Source: Apostichopus japonicus
Lineage: Eukaryota > Echinodermata > Holothuroidea > Aspidochirotida > Stichopodidae
Direction: 5' to 3'
Assembly: GCF_037975245.1 (NCBI RefSeq)
Contig: NC_092581.1
Span: forward strand, 6,477,501-6,541,500
Length of the DNA stretch: 64,000 nt
This document shows, one piece after another, positions 12,501 through 21,203 of the stretch. Every line of letters starts with the position of its first letter. Position 1 is the first letter of the stretch. The notes below the pieces were generated by a model. The model saw only the letters and a list, made by a program, of their open reading frames with translations, made no database searches and was not told the origin of the DNA. A program made the translations under genes and the position numbers.

Positions 12501-15500
12501 TAGGTATTTTCTATCAACAGGGCACTTGGATCAGACACTGGTGGTTCTACACGAATGCCTGCTTCCATTTGTGGTGTTGTTGGCTTAAAGCCAACCTATG
12601 GTTTGTCTTCAAGACATGGTCTTATTCCGTTGGTGAATTCTGTAGATGTCCCTGGTGTTCTGTCAAAGACAGTGGATGATGCAGCTGTCATTTTAGGTAA
12701 ACATGAATAGCATATTGTTTTTGTCACATCTGCCACTTGTAATATAGCATTGACCAAGGGGCCGGGCCCCTGGTCAATGTCACCAGGCCCACTCTCACCT
12801 TTTTTTGTGATTTAATGTACCATCACAATCAACTAGCTGTGGAAATGCTATTGAATGACTGTTAGCCCTAGCATTATATCATGTGACTATAATGTTTTAG
12901 TGTTAAAATAGTTGTTGTCAAAAACAAATTGGCAAGAATCAAACATGAAATATTTCATACTTGACAAAGGGTTTTCCCTGAATGAGACATGCAACTCTAG
13001 CAATTTTTGTGAGGTGAAGTGTTGTTAATGTGAAATCTGATAATTTCTAATCTCAAGAATTGTAAGTTGGACAAAGTATGCTTATGATGTAGGATAGTTT
13101 AAAATTTGTTTTAGATTTTTAAGGAAACGTATAAGGTCAGTCAGTATTCAGTAAAGTAGAAAGACAAGAACTGAACGTAAGCAAAAAATCAATTTCTCAA
13201 CGAATGGGTTTGTTATGGTTAATATGAGAACTTTATAGTAACTCTGCTTTATCTAGGTTAATTGGTAAAGTACATCCTATCAATACAAGCTACTTACATG
13301 CTGAGGTTTCAAGTCATTTGGTATTGTATATTTCAGGTGCTATGTGTGGAGCAGACCCTCTTGATTCAACCACAGTGTCTCTCCCTGACCAGTCCTTCCA
13401 ACTTCCAGATGAAATAGATATTAAAGGACTGAAGGTTGGAATACCTCAGGTAATGGTCTTGTGATGTGATACTTTTAAAAGTGTTTCAATGTCTTGGAAG
13501 AAAGTGTTGATCCTAGCAGGATCTTCTTCAGAGGCTGAGATGACAGAACTCTATTCAGATATATGGCATGCTATATATGTTTCAGGCAAATATGCTTCTG
13601 AGCATTTGTACATTTGCATGTAACACCTGATCGGTAGCTTCATTTATACTTCATAATTTGTCCCTATTCCTTTCTGTAGTTGTGGTCAAAAGAGCACTAA
13701 TGCTTAAACTTTTAAACATGTTAACTCAGCTTCACAGCTTGGGGTAGTGTGCATACAAAGTATAGGTCATAATTTGTCCCTATTCGTTTTTGTAGTTGTG
13801 GTCAAAAGAGCACTAATGCTTAAACTTTTAAACATGTTAACTCAGCTTCACAGCTTGGGGTAGTGTGTATACAAAGTAAAGGTGGGCATCTGTGAAAATA
13901 CAAGGGGTCATACAATTTGGCAGAGGTCAAAGGTTGTTCAGGACTGTGTACAGTGATAAAACTCATGTACCATTCATAGACTGAACTGCCCAAATTGGAG
14001 GTTAGTTGGTCTGCTTAGTATAGTCAATGGTAGAAATGACTCATGACAGAGGAAGGTCAAATGTCATGAAGTTATCCCACATGCACGAACAGCTTACATA
14101 ACCAGAATGTTACATTAACAACTGGGCACTACAGTAGTAGTTCCCAGTACACTTTTCTATATCAAATATGCTTCTGTGGCCTTGTGGAAGGTGAGTTTTA
14201 AATCAATTTATTCATCAAACAGTAGATGTTTACATTATTCAAGGAAAGCCTTAGGGAGTCTGGGTATTGTATTTTGTGGAGGTCAAACTGTGACAACCTC
14301 ATATATTATAATGCACTGACTCAAGAAGGACAGCTGGGACAAATTTTAGACTCTTGAAAGTTCAACAAGTTAGATAATTGAAATCTTAATGCAGGTTTGT
14401 TTTCTGGTCAAGACTTCATAACATGGACACTTTGCCATAATGCAAAGTAAAGGTAAGAGGTTACTGATATGATTATGTTATATCTCTAGTCTGTCCAAGT
14501 TATAAGAAGTATCTTCTATCAAAAAAATATATGAGAAGTGTTATACTGGATCAATCGAGCTCTATTACTGGTGTTTCATCAGATGATAATCGATAATTGT
14601 GGTATTCATAGTTGGGTGAAACCAGCACAGTGCATTGAGGTCCCAGATATGTTACTTTTAGGCTATCCATTTGGCTTAATTGGCCTATTATTAGGCACTA
14701 AACTTAAAAGATTGTTATGCAATGTACCACCAGTGTTTTAGGGGTTGGGAAAGGGGGATTCAAACTCCATATAAAAAGTAAAATGTTCAGTTTCCTATGA
14801 TAAAACCAGATTTTACAAGACTTCTATGATGTGCGTTATTATCTGTTATGTTATGAAAATTCTCACTCTTTTTGATGTAGGAGTATCACTCTCCAAGACT
14901 AGAGGAAGAAGTCTTACAATCATGGAGTAAGGCAGCAGACTTATTTGAGAATGCTGGTGCTAAGGTGATCCCTGTCTCTCTACCTCATACACAGTATTCC
15001 ATTGCTTGCTATTCTGTGCTTTGTGCAGTTGAAGTTGCCTCTAACATGGCCAGATATGATGGTATAGAGTTTGGTGAGTTAAATCTCTCTATGTTTACAG
15101 TTCTATGTTTACCATTCATGGACATTGATGGGCTGTTTCCTTTACACTGGTTGCTAATCAATACTTTGTATGTTGAAGGTGCCTCTGGCATGATCAGATG
15201 CGAATGCTATAGAATTTGAGGAGTAGCTTTTCTTCTTGGTGACATGTGCTTTAAAATTATTGGCTGTCTGTCTTGGATTTCCATATATGAACATGGTTCA
15301 TATAATGCATTGCTTACATTGAATAGATATGGTTTATATTCTCACTGAAAGCAAATGGTACTGTTTATTGCCACATGCCAGGTGCTAAAAGAAGAGTAAG
15401 TTTACAAAGTTTAAATTAATGGTGATATGATACTATAATTAGTGCACTACCTGTCAATCAAGAACATGAATAAAGATGTCTCTATACAGTGTGACACAAT

Positions 15501-16270
15501 CAATAAATCTAAAGTGATAAAATATTTACAATGACCCAATCCAACCCGATGCTCACGAAGTAGAAAGTGGACATGTCATAGTTACTGCAGGCAATGTTTG
15601 AAACTAATATCAAAAGTCCTTAGGAATGTCAAGTGGTTGTTTCCATTAATATTAATGTTATGACAGCTGAAGTTAGTGTTCCAAGGTGGCTCAACTTCGC
15701 TTAAAATTCTCTTGTCCAGTACATGACTTGCTTTAACATATTACATTTTGTCCATCAATTTGTTTAAAGCTCTATATTTAGTATAATGAAATGAACTCAG
15801 GTAAGAAAGAATGATATTAGGAGGATTAAGTACTTTGAGCCAAAGTACAGAGTTCTTTTAAGGTGCATTACTATCAACCCAAGAGAGGAAAATTTGAAGT
15901 ACAACATTAAATACTATGACCCGAAATTGCATTTATTTGTTGACTGATGTGTTAAGTGACACTGTAGTCAAGTTTTTTTAAGCTGGGAAAAGTAGTATGA
16001 AGGGAAGATTACTGGAAAGAAGCTGCTTTAATACTTGACAGGTCACAGGAGTCAGGACCACAGCTCTACGGAGGCCTTATATGCAGCCAGCCGACATGAA
16101 GGATTTAACCAAGTTGTCCGGGGAAGAATATTTGCTGGAAACTTTTTCTTACTCAGAAGGTAAGTTTTACAGATATGTTTTAATCTCATGACCACTTGAG
16201 TGAATTATCATGGCAAAAAAAATGGAATAACAGTGTACATGAAATATATATATATATATATACATACATA

Positions 16271-16348
<78 letters not shown>

Positions 16349-16419
16349 CATATATATTTATATATATATATATATATCTGTATCTATATATATATCTATA
16401 TATCAATATATCTTTGTAC

Positions 16420-16459
<40 letters not shown>

Positions 16460-16757
16460 TTGGTTGGTTGGCGTCTATCTTGGCGCAGAGTGCTCTATGT
16501 CCAGTGGACAGAGCGGAATATGTGTTGATACTAGTTGAGACTAGTGGAACACTAGTAGTTGTAACTCGGAGTTTCACGCGTTTTAGCGATCGTCAGACAA
16601 CTGATAGTTTCAAGTTATGCTCCTTGACGTTTTCGACTTTTTTGATGAGTGCATAACTTGGAGCATAACTTGAAACTATCAGTTGTCTGACGATCGCTAA
16701 AACGTGTGAAACTCCGAGTTACAACTACTAGTGTTCCACTAGTCTCAACTAGTATCA

Positions 16758-16819
<62 letters not shown>

Positions 16820-19511
16820 ATATGTTATATATATATAAATGTATGTATAGATATATTATATATATAGAGATAGATGATAATTAGTTGAGACTAGTGGAAC
16901 ACTAGTTGTTGTAACACGTTTAGCGTTCATTAGACAACTAAGCAATCATCAGACAGTTATCTGATGCCCGCTCAACGAGTGAAACTCTGAGTAACAACTA
17001 CTATATGTATACTTGTATACATTCTTGTATACACATGTATACTTCGCTTTGTTGGACATAGAGCACTCAGCGCCAAGATGACACCACAATACCATGACAT
17101 ATATATATATATTCACAGTTGGAGTGGAATGGACTTAGATCTGTGACACAAAAGTCCAGTGTTCCAACCTTAGCCTGATGAGTACCAAAAGGATGACACC
17201 AGTCGTGAAGTGAATGTAGGAAACGGTCTTCATTAATGGTAGTATGAAAATAACCAATGTAGGATACAATAATTGAGGGTGGTATTGAAATAACAAATGT
17301 AGGATACCTTCATGGATAGTGGTATTGAAATAACAAATGTAGGATACCTTCATGGATAGTGTATGAATACAACAAATGTAGGATATCATCATTGAGTTTT
17401 GTTTCTCCATGTCTTTCCACAGAAATTACAAGGAGTTTTTTCAACATGCACAAAAACTCAGAAGACTTATTACAAGGGATTTCAATGAAGCTTTTCAGGA
17501 GGTAGACATTCTGTTAACACCAACAACAGAATGTGAAAGCCTTACCTATGCAGAGTACAGGCAAGAAGATAATCGTACACATTGTGAAACACTTGATGTC
17601 TATACACAACCTTCTAATTTAGCAGGTAGGAACACATGCATTAATTTTGATTATGCTGGAATTGTAACCTTTGCAATCATGATGGCAAGCACATACGTGT
17701 GTGAGTGTGTTATTTATGTGTGTGATACCTTGCGTGTAATCACTATGATGAGAAAAAAAACATATGGATTTTATACTTTGTATGTGGATGCCGCATATTG
17801 AAATCAAGAATCCTGTTGTTTTCCTGTTAGAAGTCAAAGGTCAGAGTTCAAAACATGAAACCTTGAAACCATTATCTTAAGGGAAATATGGATGGAACTC
17901 ATTCTTGTATTTGGAATTCCCAATGTGAGTAGATGAAACCTATTGTTCTGTAGAGGTAGCCAAAGGCCACTTGAGGTCAGCATAGGTCAAAAGATCAAAG
18001 CCAGGTAAACATGATATTTCAGTAAGTGAAACTTGGATTGATTTCATGCCTTGAATGTTGATGCCAATTATTGAGTAGATGGTACCTGTTATTTGCAGTG
18101 GAATTCAAAAGTCAAGTGAGATCATCAGAGATCAAAATGCAAAACCTTGTTAACATATCTCAAAAGAAACATCAGTAGAAACTTGTAAAATGCCCCATTT
18201 TGATATGAATTCCTTTGTTTGTAGTAGCAGTCAAAAGATCATTTTATGACAGAATAAGTCAAAATATACATAGCCTGTAAGCAATGTATCTTGATGGCTC
18301 TCATACCATGCATTATGTAGCTCCCCAGTGGCGTAGGAAGGTACTTTTGAGTAGGGGGGCTGAAGACTGATGGCCGGCCTGGGGGAGGGGTCTAAGGGGA
18401 GGAGGTGTCCCCCTCCCCTTTGGAATTTTTTTGCATTTCCAGGTGGCCTCAGATGCAATTTGGTGCAATATAGCACACTTCAACACCCACTCCATTTTGT
18501 AAAGAATTTTGCATTTTCACCCCTCCTTAGATGCAATTTGGTGCTTCAAATGAGATTTTTTTCTCATTTGGAAATGAAAAAGGGGTTTTCTGACTTGCGG
18601 AGCAGGGGGGCGGAACCATACTTCCGCCCCCCCATATTTTTCACTGGGGGGCTGACACCCCCCAGCCCCCCCCCCCCCCCCGGTTCCTACGCCCTTGTAG
18701 CTCCCTATTGAGCAGTTGAAGTCTTGTTATTAGTTGAGATTAAATGTTGCTTGAGGCCAACAGTGATCAAACTGTACAAATCTTGTAAGCACAGTATCTT
18801 AAGAAGTCTGTGATGTTCTTGTTCATAGTTTGAGATTGCTCCTTATCGAGTTCAAAATAATGTATCCTTTCGGTGGAGGTGCAGATATCAGCATAGGTCA
18901 AAATATGAAAAACACATTATTCAAAGACGGGAAATTGGTACTTTATATGTGCATGCCCCATACTGATTAGATGAGGTCTTTTCAATATCCCAAGATGACA
19001 AGTTTCGCTGTTGCTCCTTTTCTAGTTTGAGGATGGATGCCTCATAGAAATAGTTAAACAGCCTTAGCCCACTCTATGTAGTGGAGGTGAAAGGTCATTT
19101 TATGCCAACACACATCACAATTTGAAAACATGGTAACCTCAGTATCTCAAGACAGATCTGATTCTAAAGAAACTTGAAATCTCCATTTTTCTTTACTTTT
19201 CTGGTTGTTTGAGGATGTTTTTTATACACTTACATATATTTATTCTGTAAACTTGTATCATTTCAACATGTAAACTACTGACTGATACAGTTGTCAAACT
19301 TGTTTTCCATGTCTGATATTTTCCAGGCGTTCCAGCTTTGTCACTTCCGTCATACCTCTCCAGTAAAGGTTTGCCAATCGGACTACAGATGATTGCTCCA
19401 TGCTTTCAAGACAAGAAGTTGCTTACAGTGGCTAAGTGGTTGGAGCAACAAGTTGCATTTCCTATGAATATACTTCATAGCCAAATTGAATCTTTCCTCT
19501 TGGGAAGGTGA
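594..19511 (+). CDS. QRSL1: Glutamyl-tRNA(Gln) amidotransferase subunit A, mitochondrial (GatA), 5'-partial
   Basis: Catalytic subunit of the mitochondrial GatCAB complex, which converts Glu-tRNA(Gln) to Gln-tRNA(Gln). Ten exons join in consistent phase with GT-AG introns: 594-753, 2679-2777, 3208-3304, 3521-3700, 12521-12696, 13337-13449, 14881-15073, 16042-16159, 17423-17625 and 19327-19511, ending in TGA. They encode about 507 residues against roughly 530 in vertebrates; the missing N-terminus is a short first exon. The amidase-signature triad is present in visible numbering: Lys68 in FAVKDNFST, cis-Ser164 in GGSSGGSA, and nucleophile Ser188 in GSDTGGSTR. Later hallmarks are [41 protein letters not shown] and [13 protein letters not shown]. 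The reading frame is intact, so the gene looks functional. Intron 5 (8.8 kb) and intron 9 are swollen by repeats. The gene converges with UBXN11. Confidence 0.95.
776..1910 (+). mobile_element. Decayed P-like (THAP-type) DNA transposon in QRSL1 intron 2
   Basis: A 17-bp sequence, AAAGAGGTTATGAAATG, begins at 776 and occurs inverted at about 1892-1908, giving terminal inverted repeats for a 1.1 kb element. At 1091 a start codon opens a THAP zinc-finger-like sequence ([17 protein letters not shown]). After a frameshift, another frame continues with [10 protein letters not shown], the conserved THAP 'FP.D' region, and then a TGA where the family has Trp. THAP domains sit at the N-terminus of P-element transposases, so this is most likely the 5' remnant of such an element. 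No transposase catalytic core is present. The first Cys of the THAP C2CH ligand set appears to be Tyr. A related inverted copy lies at 49395-49765. Confidence 0.65.
1911..2678. other. QRSL1 intron 2, remainder
   Basis: AT-rich intron sequence. It contains two imperfect copies of a short motif around 2305-2375 (near 'TTCACCAAACCT.CAC.TCTCTTCT'), and ends at the acceptor before 2679. No gene is seen. Confidence 0.5.
3780..5965. mobile_element. hAT-like non-autonomous DNA transposon, 2.2 kb, in QRSL1 intron 5
   Basis: The left end reads CAGGTGCGTATCCAGG and the right end is its near-complement CCTGGATACGCGCCTG. A GTATG direct repeat flanks both sides, but the target is a (GTAT)-rich tract, so the duplication length is uncertain. 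G-runs and C-runs next to each terminus can form hairpins. A purine-only tract of about 130 bp follows the left end (3830-3960). The interior repeats a module containing 'CATTTCCGGCGATCTGG' near 4327, 4408, 5127 and 5840. No transposase is encoded. The 'CAGNGGCGTA' type of end is typical of hAT elements. The region 5360-5940 is closely similar to 48570-49140. Confidence 0.75.
4902..5280. mobile_element. hAT-like MITE nested inside the 3780-5965 element
   Basis: Ends are CAGTGGCGGAGC and its exact complement GCTCCGCCACTG. A perfect 8-bp target duplication, CCGCCGCG, lies at 4894-4901 and 5281-5288. Eight-base duplications and CAGTGGCG ends are hAT hallmarks. The element is 379 bp, has a run of G then C just inside the left end, and encodes nothing. 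Its insertion post-dates the host element. Confidence 0.85.
5966..7565. other. QRSL1 intron 5, segment between transposon and satellite
   Basis: Ordinary AT-rich intron with a short (GTAT)n tract at about 5966-6015 and a G-rich run at 7037-7069. No gene or recognisable transposon is seen. Confidence 0.6.
7566..12355. repeat. Large minisatellite, 32-bp unit, about 150 copies
   Basis: A continuous head-to-tail array of a 32-bp unit. One unit reads AGCAGATGTACCTAGGCTGA followed by CAATACTCTCAT. Recurrent variants are A/G in 'CAATAC' versus 'CAGTAC', 'ACTCTC' versus 'ACCCTC', 'GTACC' versus 'GTTCC', 'GGCTGAC' versus 'GACTTAC', and a 7-bp-deleted unit. Most units carry the palindrome CCTAGG. The unit is not a multiple of three and is full of stops, so the array is not coding. 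It lies wholly within QRSL1 intron 5. Confidence 0.97.
12748..12779. other. GC-rich perfect-stem hairpin
   Basis: CATTGACCA and its complement TGGTCAATG flank a GGGGCC/GGCCCC core, giving a stem of about 15 bp with one bulged A and almost no loop. It lies in QRSL1 intron 6, just after the exon at 12521-12696. It may be a transposon end or excision scar; function unknown. Confidence 0.6.
13490..13545 (-). mobile_element. Short fragment of a Penelope-like 3' end (inverted)
   Basis: The complement reads GCCTCTGAAGAAGATCCTGC then TAGGATCAA. This nearly matches the 3' flank of the Penelope-like remnant at 33371-33402, which reads GCCTCTGAAGAATATCTTGC then TAGGATCAA. The fragment sits in QRSL1 intron 7. 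Confidence 0.45.
13652..13882. repeat. Tandem duplication, 116-bp unit
   Basis: Two adjacent near-identical copies begin with TCATAATTTGTCCCTATTC at 13652 and 13768. They differ at a few positions, so the duplication is recent. Both lie within QRSL1 intron 7. Confidence 0.9.
13883..14880. other. QRSL1 intron 7, remainder
   Basis: AT-rich intron with a few 'GAGGTCAAAGGT' motifs near 13925 that resemble the dispersed AGGTCA repeat family. No gene is seen. Confidence 0.5.
15074..16041. other. QRSL1 intron 8
   Basis: Plain AT-rich intron. A short piece at 15176-15213 (GCCTCTGGCATGATCAGATG, then CGAATGC...GAATTTG) echoes the end of the preceding exon, GCCTCTAACATGGCCAGATA at 15039-15058 with the following codons. 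This looks like a degenerate partial duplication of that exon end. Confidence 0.45.
16241..16455. repeat. (TA)n microsatellite with TATC/TACA variants
   Basis: About 215 bp of nearly pure alternating TA with occasional C or G interruptions, in QRSL1 intron 9. It borders the foldback structure at 16456-17095. Long reading frames here are artefacts of the alternating Tyr/Ile codons. Confidence 0.97.
16456..17095. mobile_element. Foldback-type element with a ~104-bp-arm palindrome
   Basis: The outer parts are inverted: 'ATCTTGGCGCAGAGTGCTCT' near 16477 pairs with the complement of 'AGAGCACTCAGCGCCAAGAT' near 17060. Inside, 16520-16623 and 16660-16762 are reverse complements over about 103 bp with roughly one mismatch, separated by a 36-bp loop. 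A second (TA)n tract (16762-16850) and a diverged third arm copy (16880-17000) follow. No protein is encoded. Confidence 0.8.
17217..17396. repeat. Short tandem array, ~42-bp unit, four copies
   Basis: Units contain AACAAATGTAGGATACCTTC and GATAGTGGTATTGAAAT with small differences. The array ends just before the acceptor of the QRSL1 exon at 17423. Confidence 0.85.
17820..18300. repeat. Dispersed AGGTCA-rich intronic repeat, copy in QRSL1 intron 10
   Basis: Contains loosely repeated phrases such as GTCAGCATAGGTCAAA, AACCTTGTTAACATATCTCA and AAACTTG. These recur at 18710-19200, 43400-43760, 45780-47060, 54410-54700 and 56100-56900, on either strand. Units are degenerate, about 130-170 bp, with no coding potential. 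Confidence 0.6.
18326..18697. mobile_element. hAT-like MITE, 372 bp, in QRSL1 intron 10
   Basis: Ends are CAGTGGCGTAGGAA and the complement of CAAGGGCGTAGGAA. An 8-bp target duplication, TAGCTCCC, lies at 18318-18325 and 18698-18705. G-runs and C-runs inside the ends can pair. The interior piece 18375-18420 (GGGGGAGGGGTCTAAGGGGA) is shared with 53098-53120 and 63140-63170. It inserted into an AGGTCA-type repeat. Confidence 0.88.
18706..19326. repeat. AGGTCA-type intronic repeat continues to the QRSL1 last-exon acceptor
   Basis: Degenerate repeat units with 'GAGGCCAACAGTGATCAAAC', 'TATCAGCATAGGTCAAAAT' and 'AACCTCAGTATCTCAAGACA' resemble the copies listed for 17820-18300. The last ~120 bp before the acceptor are ordinary intron. 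Confidence 0.5.
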
Positions 19512-20438
19512 CATACAGACTTTGGTGGATGGATGTAAAGAATGAGAGGACTGGAGATTGGAATCAAGTCTTACAAGGGTTTCTTTAAGTGACACTAATA
19601 GGGCAGATTGGGGATGGGACAGTTGGGATTATGTTATTGGTTAGGGTTATGTGTTGTTTCATATCTTACAGTGAAGAATTGCAAGAAAGAATTGAAAAGG
19701 TAATAATTTGTTCTTTATTCTTGTATTTCTTACTCTTAAAACATTCTATAAAAGGTGTAGAAAGACTAACAAAGTAAAAAGAATTTTAGAAGTACTTATA
19801 GGACGGATATATAAACGACGTTTATGTAAAACCAAGGCACACTGGAGCATTATTCCACAAATAGGTTTCACTATTAAAAGTGAAGATTCAAATTTTAAGT
19901 AGCTCAAATATATATAATTCTTTGTCATAGCAAACAGCCTTATTAATGGTACATTTTGACCTATACATGTAATGTTGTTACATAATGGATACACCTCAAG
20001 CTAACTAACACATCTGTGTGGGTGACAAACATTTGTATGCTTCTAATGAGACAGCACTTACCACTTAATGATGTTTGATGCATTGTTTCCATTTGCAAAC
20101 AGTTAAAATATATTGCTTTGTTATCTTTGCATTCCATGTGGATTGAAATAACAGCTTTCAGGTAACCATATCAAATTCAATGCAAAGTGATGCAGCAGCT
20201 TTAATGATTCACGAAGAAACTACATGATTAAAAAACTATATAGCATAAGCTAGTGCACTGCTTAACATGAGCATATGAAATGAGCATATAAATTACTTAT
20301 CAGCAATCATACACTATGGTCTAACTTAAAGAAATGCATAATAGATGACAAGTATACAAGTATGTACAACAATGCCTTACTGGAAAAGAAACTGTTTGCT
20401 GACTGAATCCATTCAGACCATCGCACAGAGAGTGTAGT
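19512..20438. other. QRSL1 3' UTR and convergent intergenic sequence
   Basis: AT-rich. No AATAAA was noticed on the + strand. ATTAAA variants occur near 19872 and 20227, so the QRSL1 transcript end cannot be placed. No gene is seen. Confidence 0.4.
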
Positions 20439-20762
20439 AACAAGTCATTCCTTTAGGTAAGTGATATCAGAAATGATCATACTCCAGTCATGTTTAGCCC
20501 GATACACATAATACAGTGACTAGGATAAGGACATTGAGGCCAGAACAATGCCACATTACATAAATAATAATGGATGCCCGTCACAGATATGGCTTAGAAA
20601 AGCAACAAGTCATTCCTTTAGGTAAGTGATGTCAGAAATGATTATACTCCAGTCAAGTTTTGCCCCATACACATAATACAGTGACTAGGATAAGGACATT
20701 GCTGCCAGAACATTACATAAAGACTAATGGATGCCCATCACAGATATGGCTTAGAAAAGCAA
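20439..20762. repeat. Tandem duplication, ~160-bp unit, downstream of UBXN11
   Basis: Two copies each start with AACAAGTCATTCCTTTAGGT and end with CAGATATGGCTTAGAAAAGC, with one small deletion in the second. They lie in the UBXN11 3' UTR or just beyond it. Confidence 0.9.
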
Positions 20763-20800
20763 CAATTTAACATTTCAGAAAGTATAAAGACCATGACACA

Positions 20801-20806
20801 TTTATT
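20801..20806 (-). terminator. Candidate UBXN11 polyadenylation signal
   Basis: AATAAA on the - strand, about 400 bp after the UBXN11 stop codon. Its position fits, but the hexamer is common in AT-rich DNA, so this is only a candidate. Confidence 0.3.
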
Positions 20807-20825
20807 TAATACCAAGGCCTTTGCA

Positions 20826-21175
20826 TCTGGGAACATACACATTTAACTATAAGTTGAGCAACTAAGTGTTATGCATCTGCTTCACACCAAAACTTATGTA
20901 TCATAGGGAACAGGCATGTTTCATTATTAAGTGAGTTACTAAGACCACAATGATCAGTCTAGTTGAAGCAGAACCATTCTATCAAACACATACACTTGCT
21001 TCTAGGGAACATACACATTTAACAATAAGTTGAGAAACTAAATTATGTAACTGCTTCACACCAAAACCAATGTATCATAGGGAACAGACATGTTTCATCA
21101 TTAAGTAAGTGACTAAGACCACAATGATCAGTCTAGTCACAGCAGAACCATTGTATCAAACACATACACTTGACG
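20826..21175. repeat. Tandem duplication, ~173-bp unit, in the putative UBXN11 3' UTR
   Basis: Two copies share GGGAACATACACATTTAAC, CATAGGGAACAG.CATGTTTC and ACCACAATGATCAGTCTAGT. The array ends about 30 bp from the UBXN11 stop, so it is probably transcribed. Confidence 0.9.
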
Positions 21176-21203
21176 TACATACACTTGAGATATGCTGCCG
21201 CAT

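Noticed and set aside
16167-16577. Open frames of alternating Tyr/Ile
   Set aside because: Direct translation of (TA)n dinucleotide repeats on both strands.
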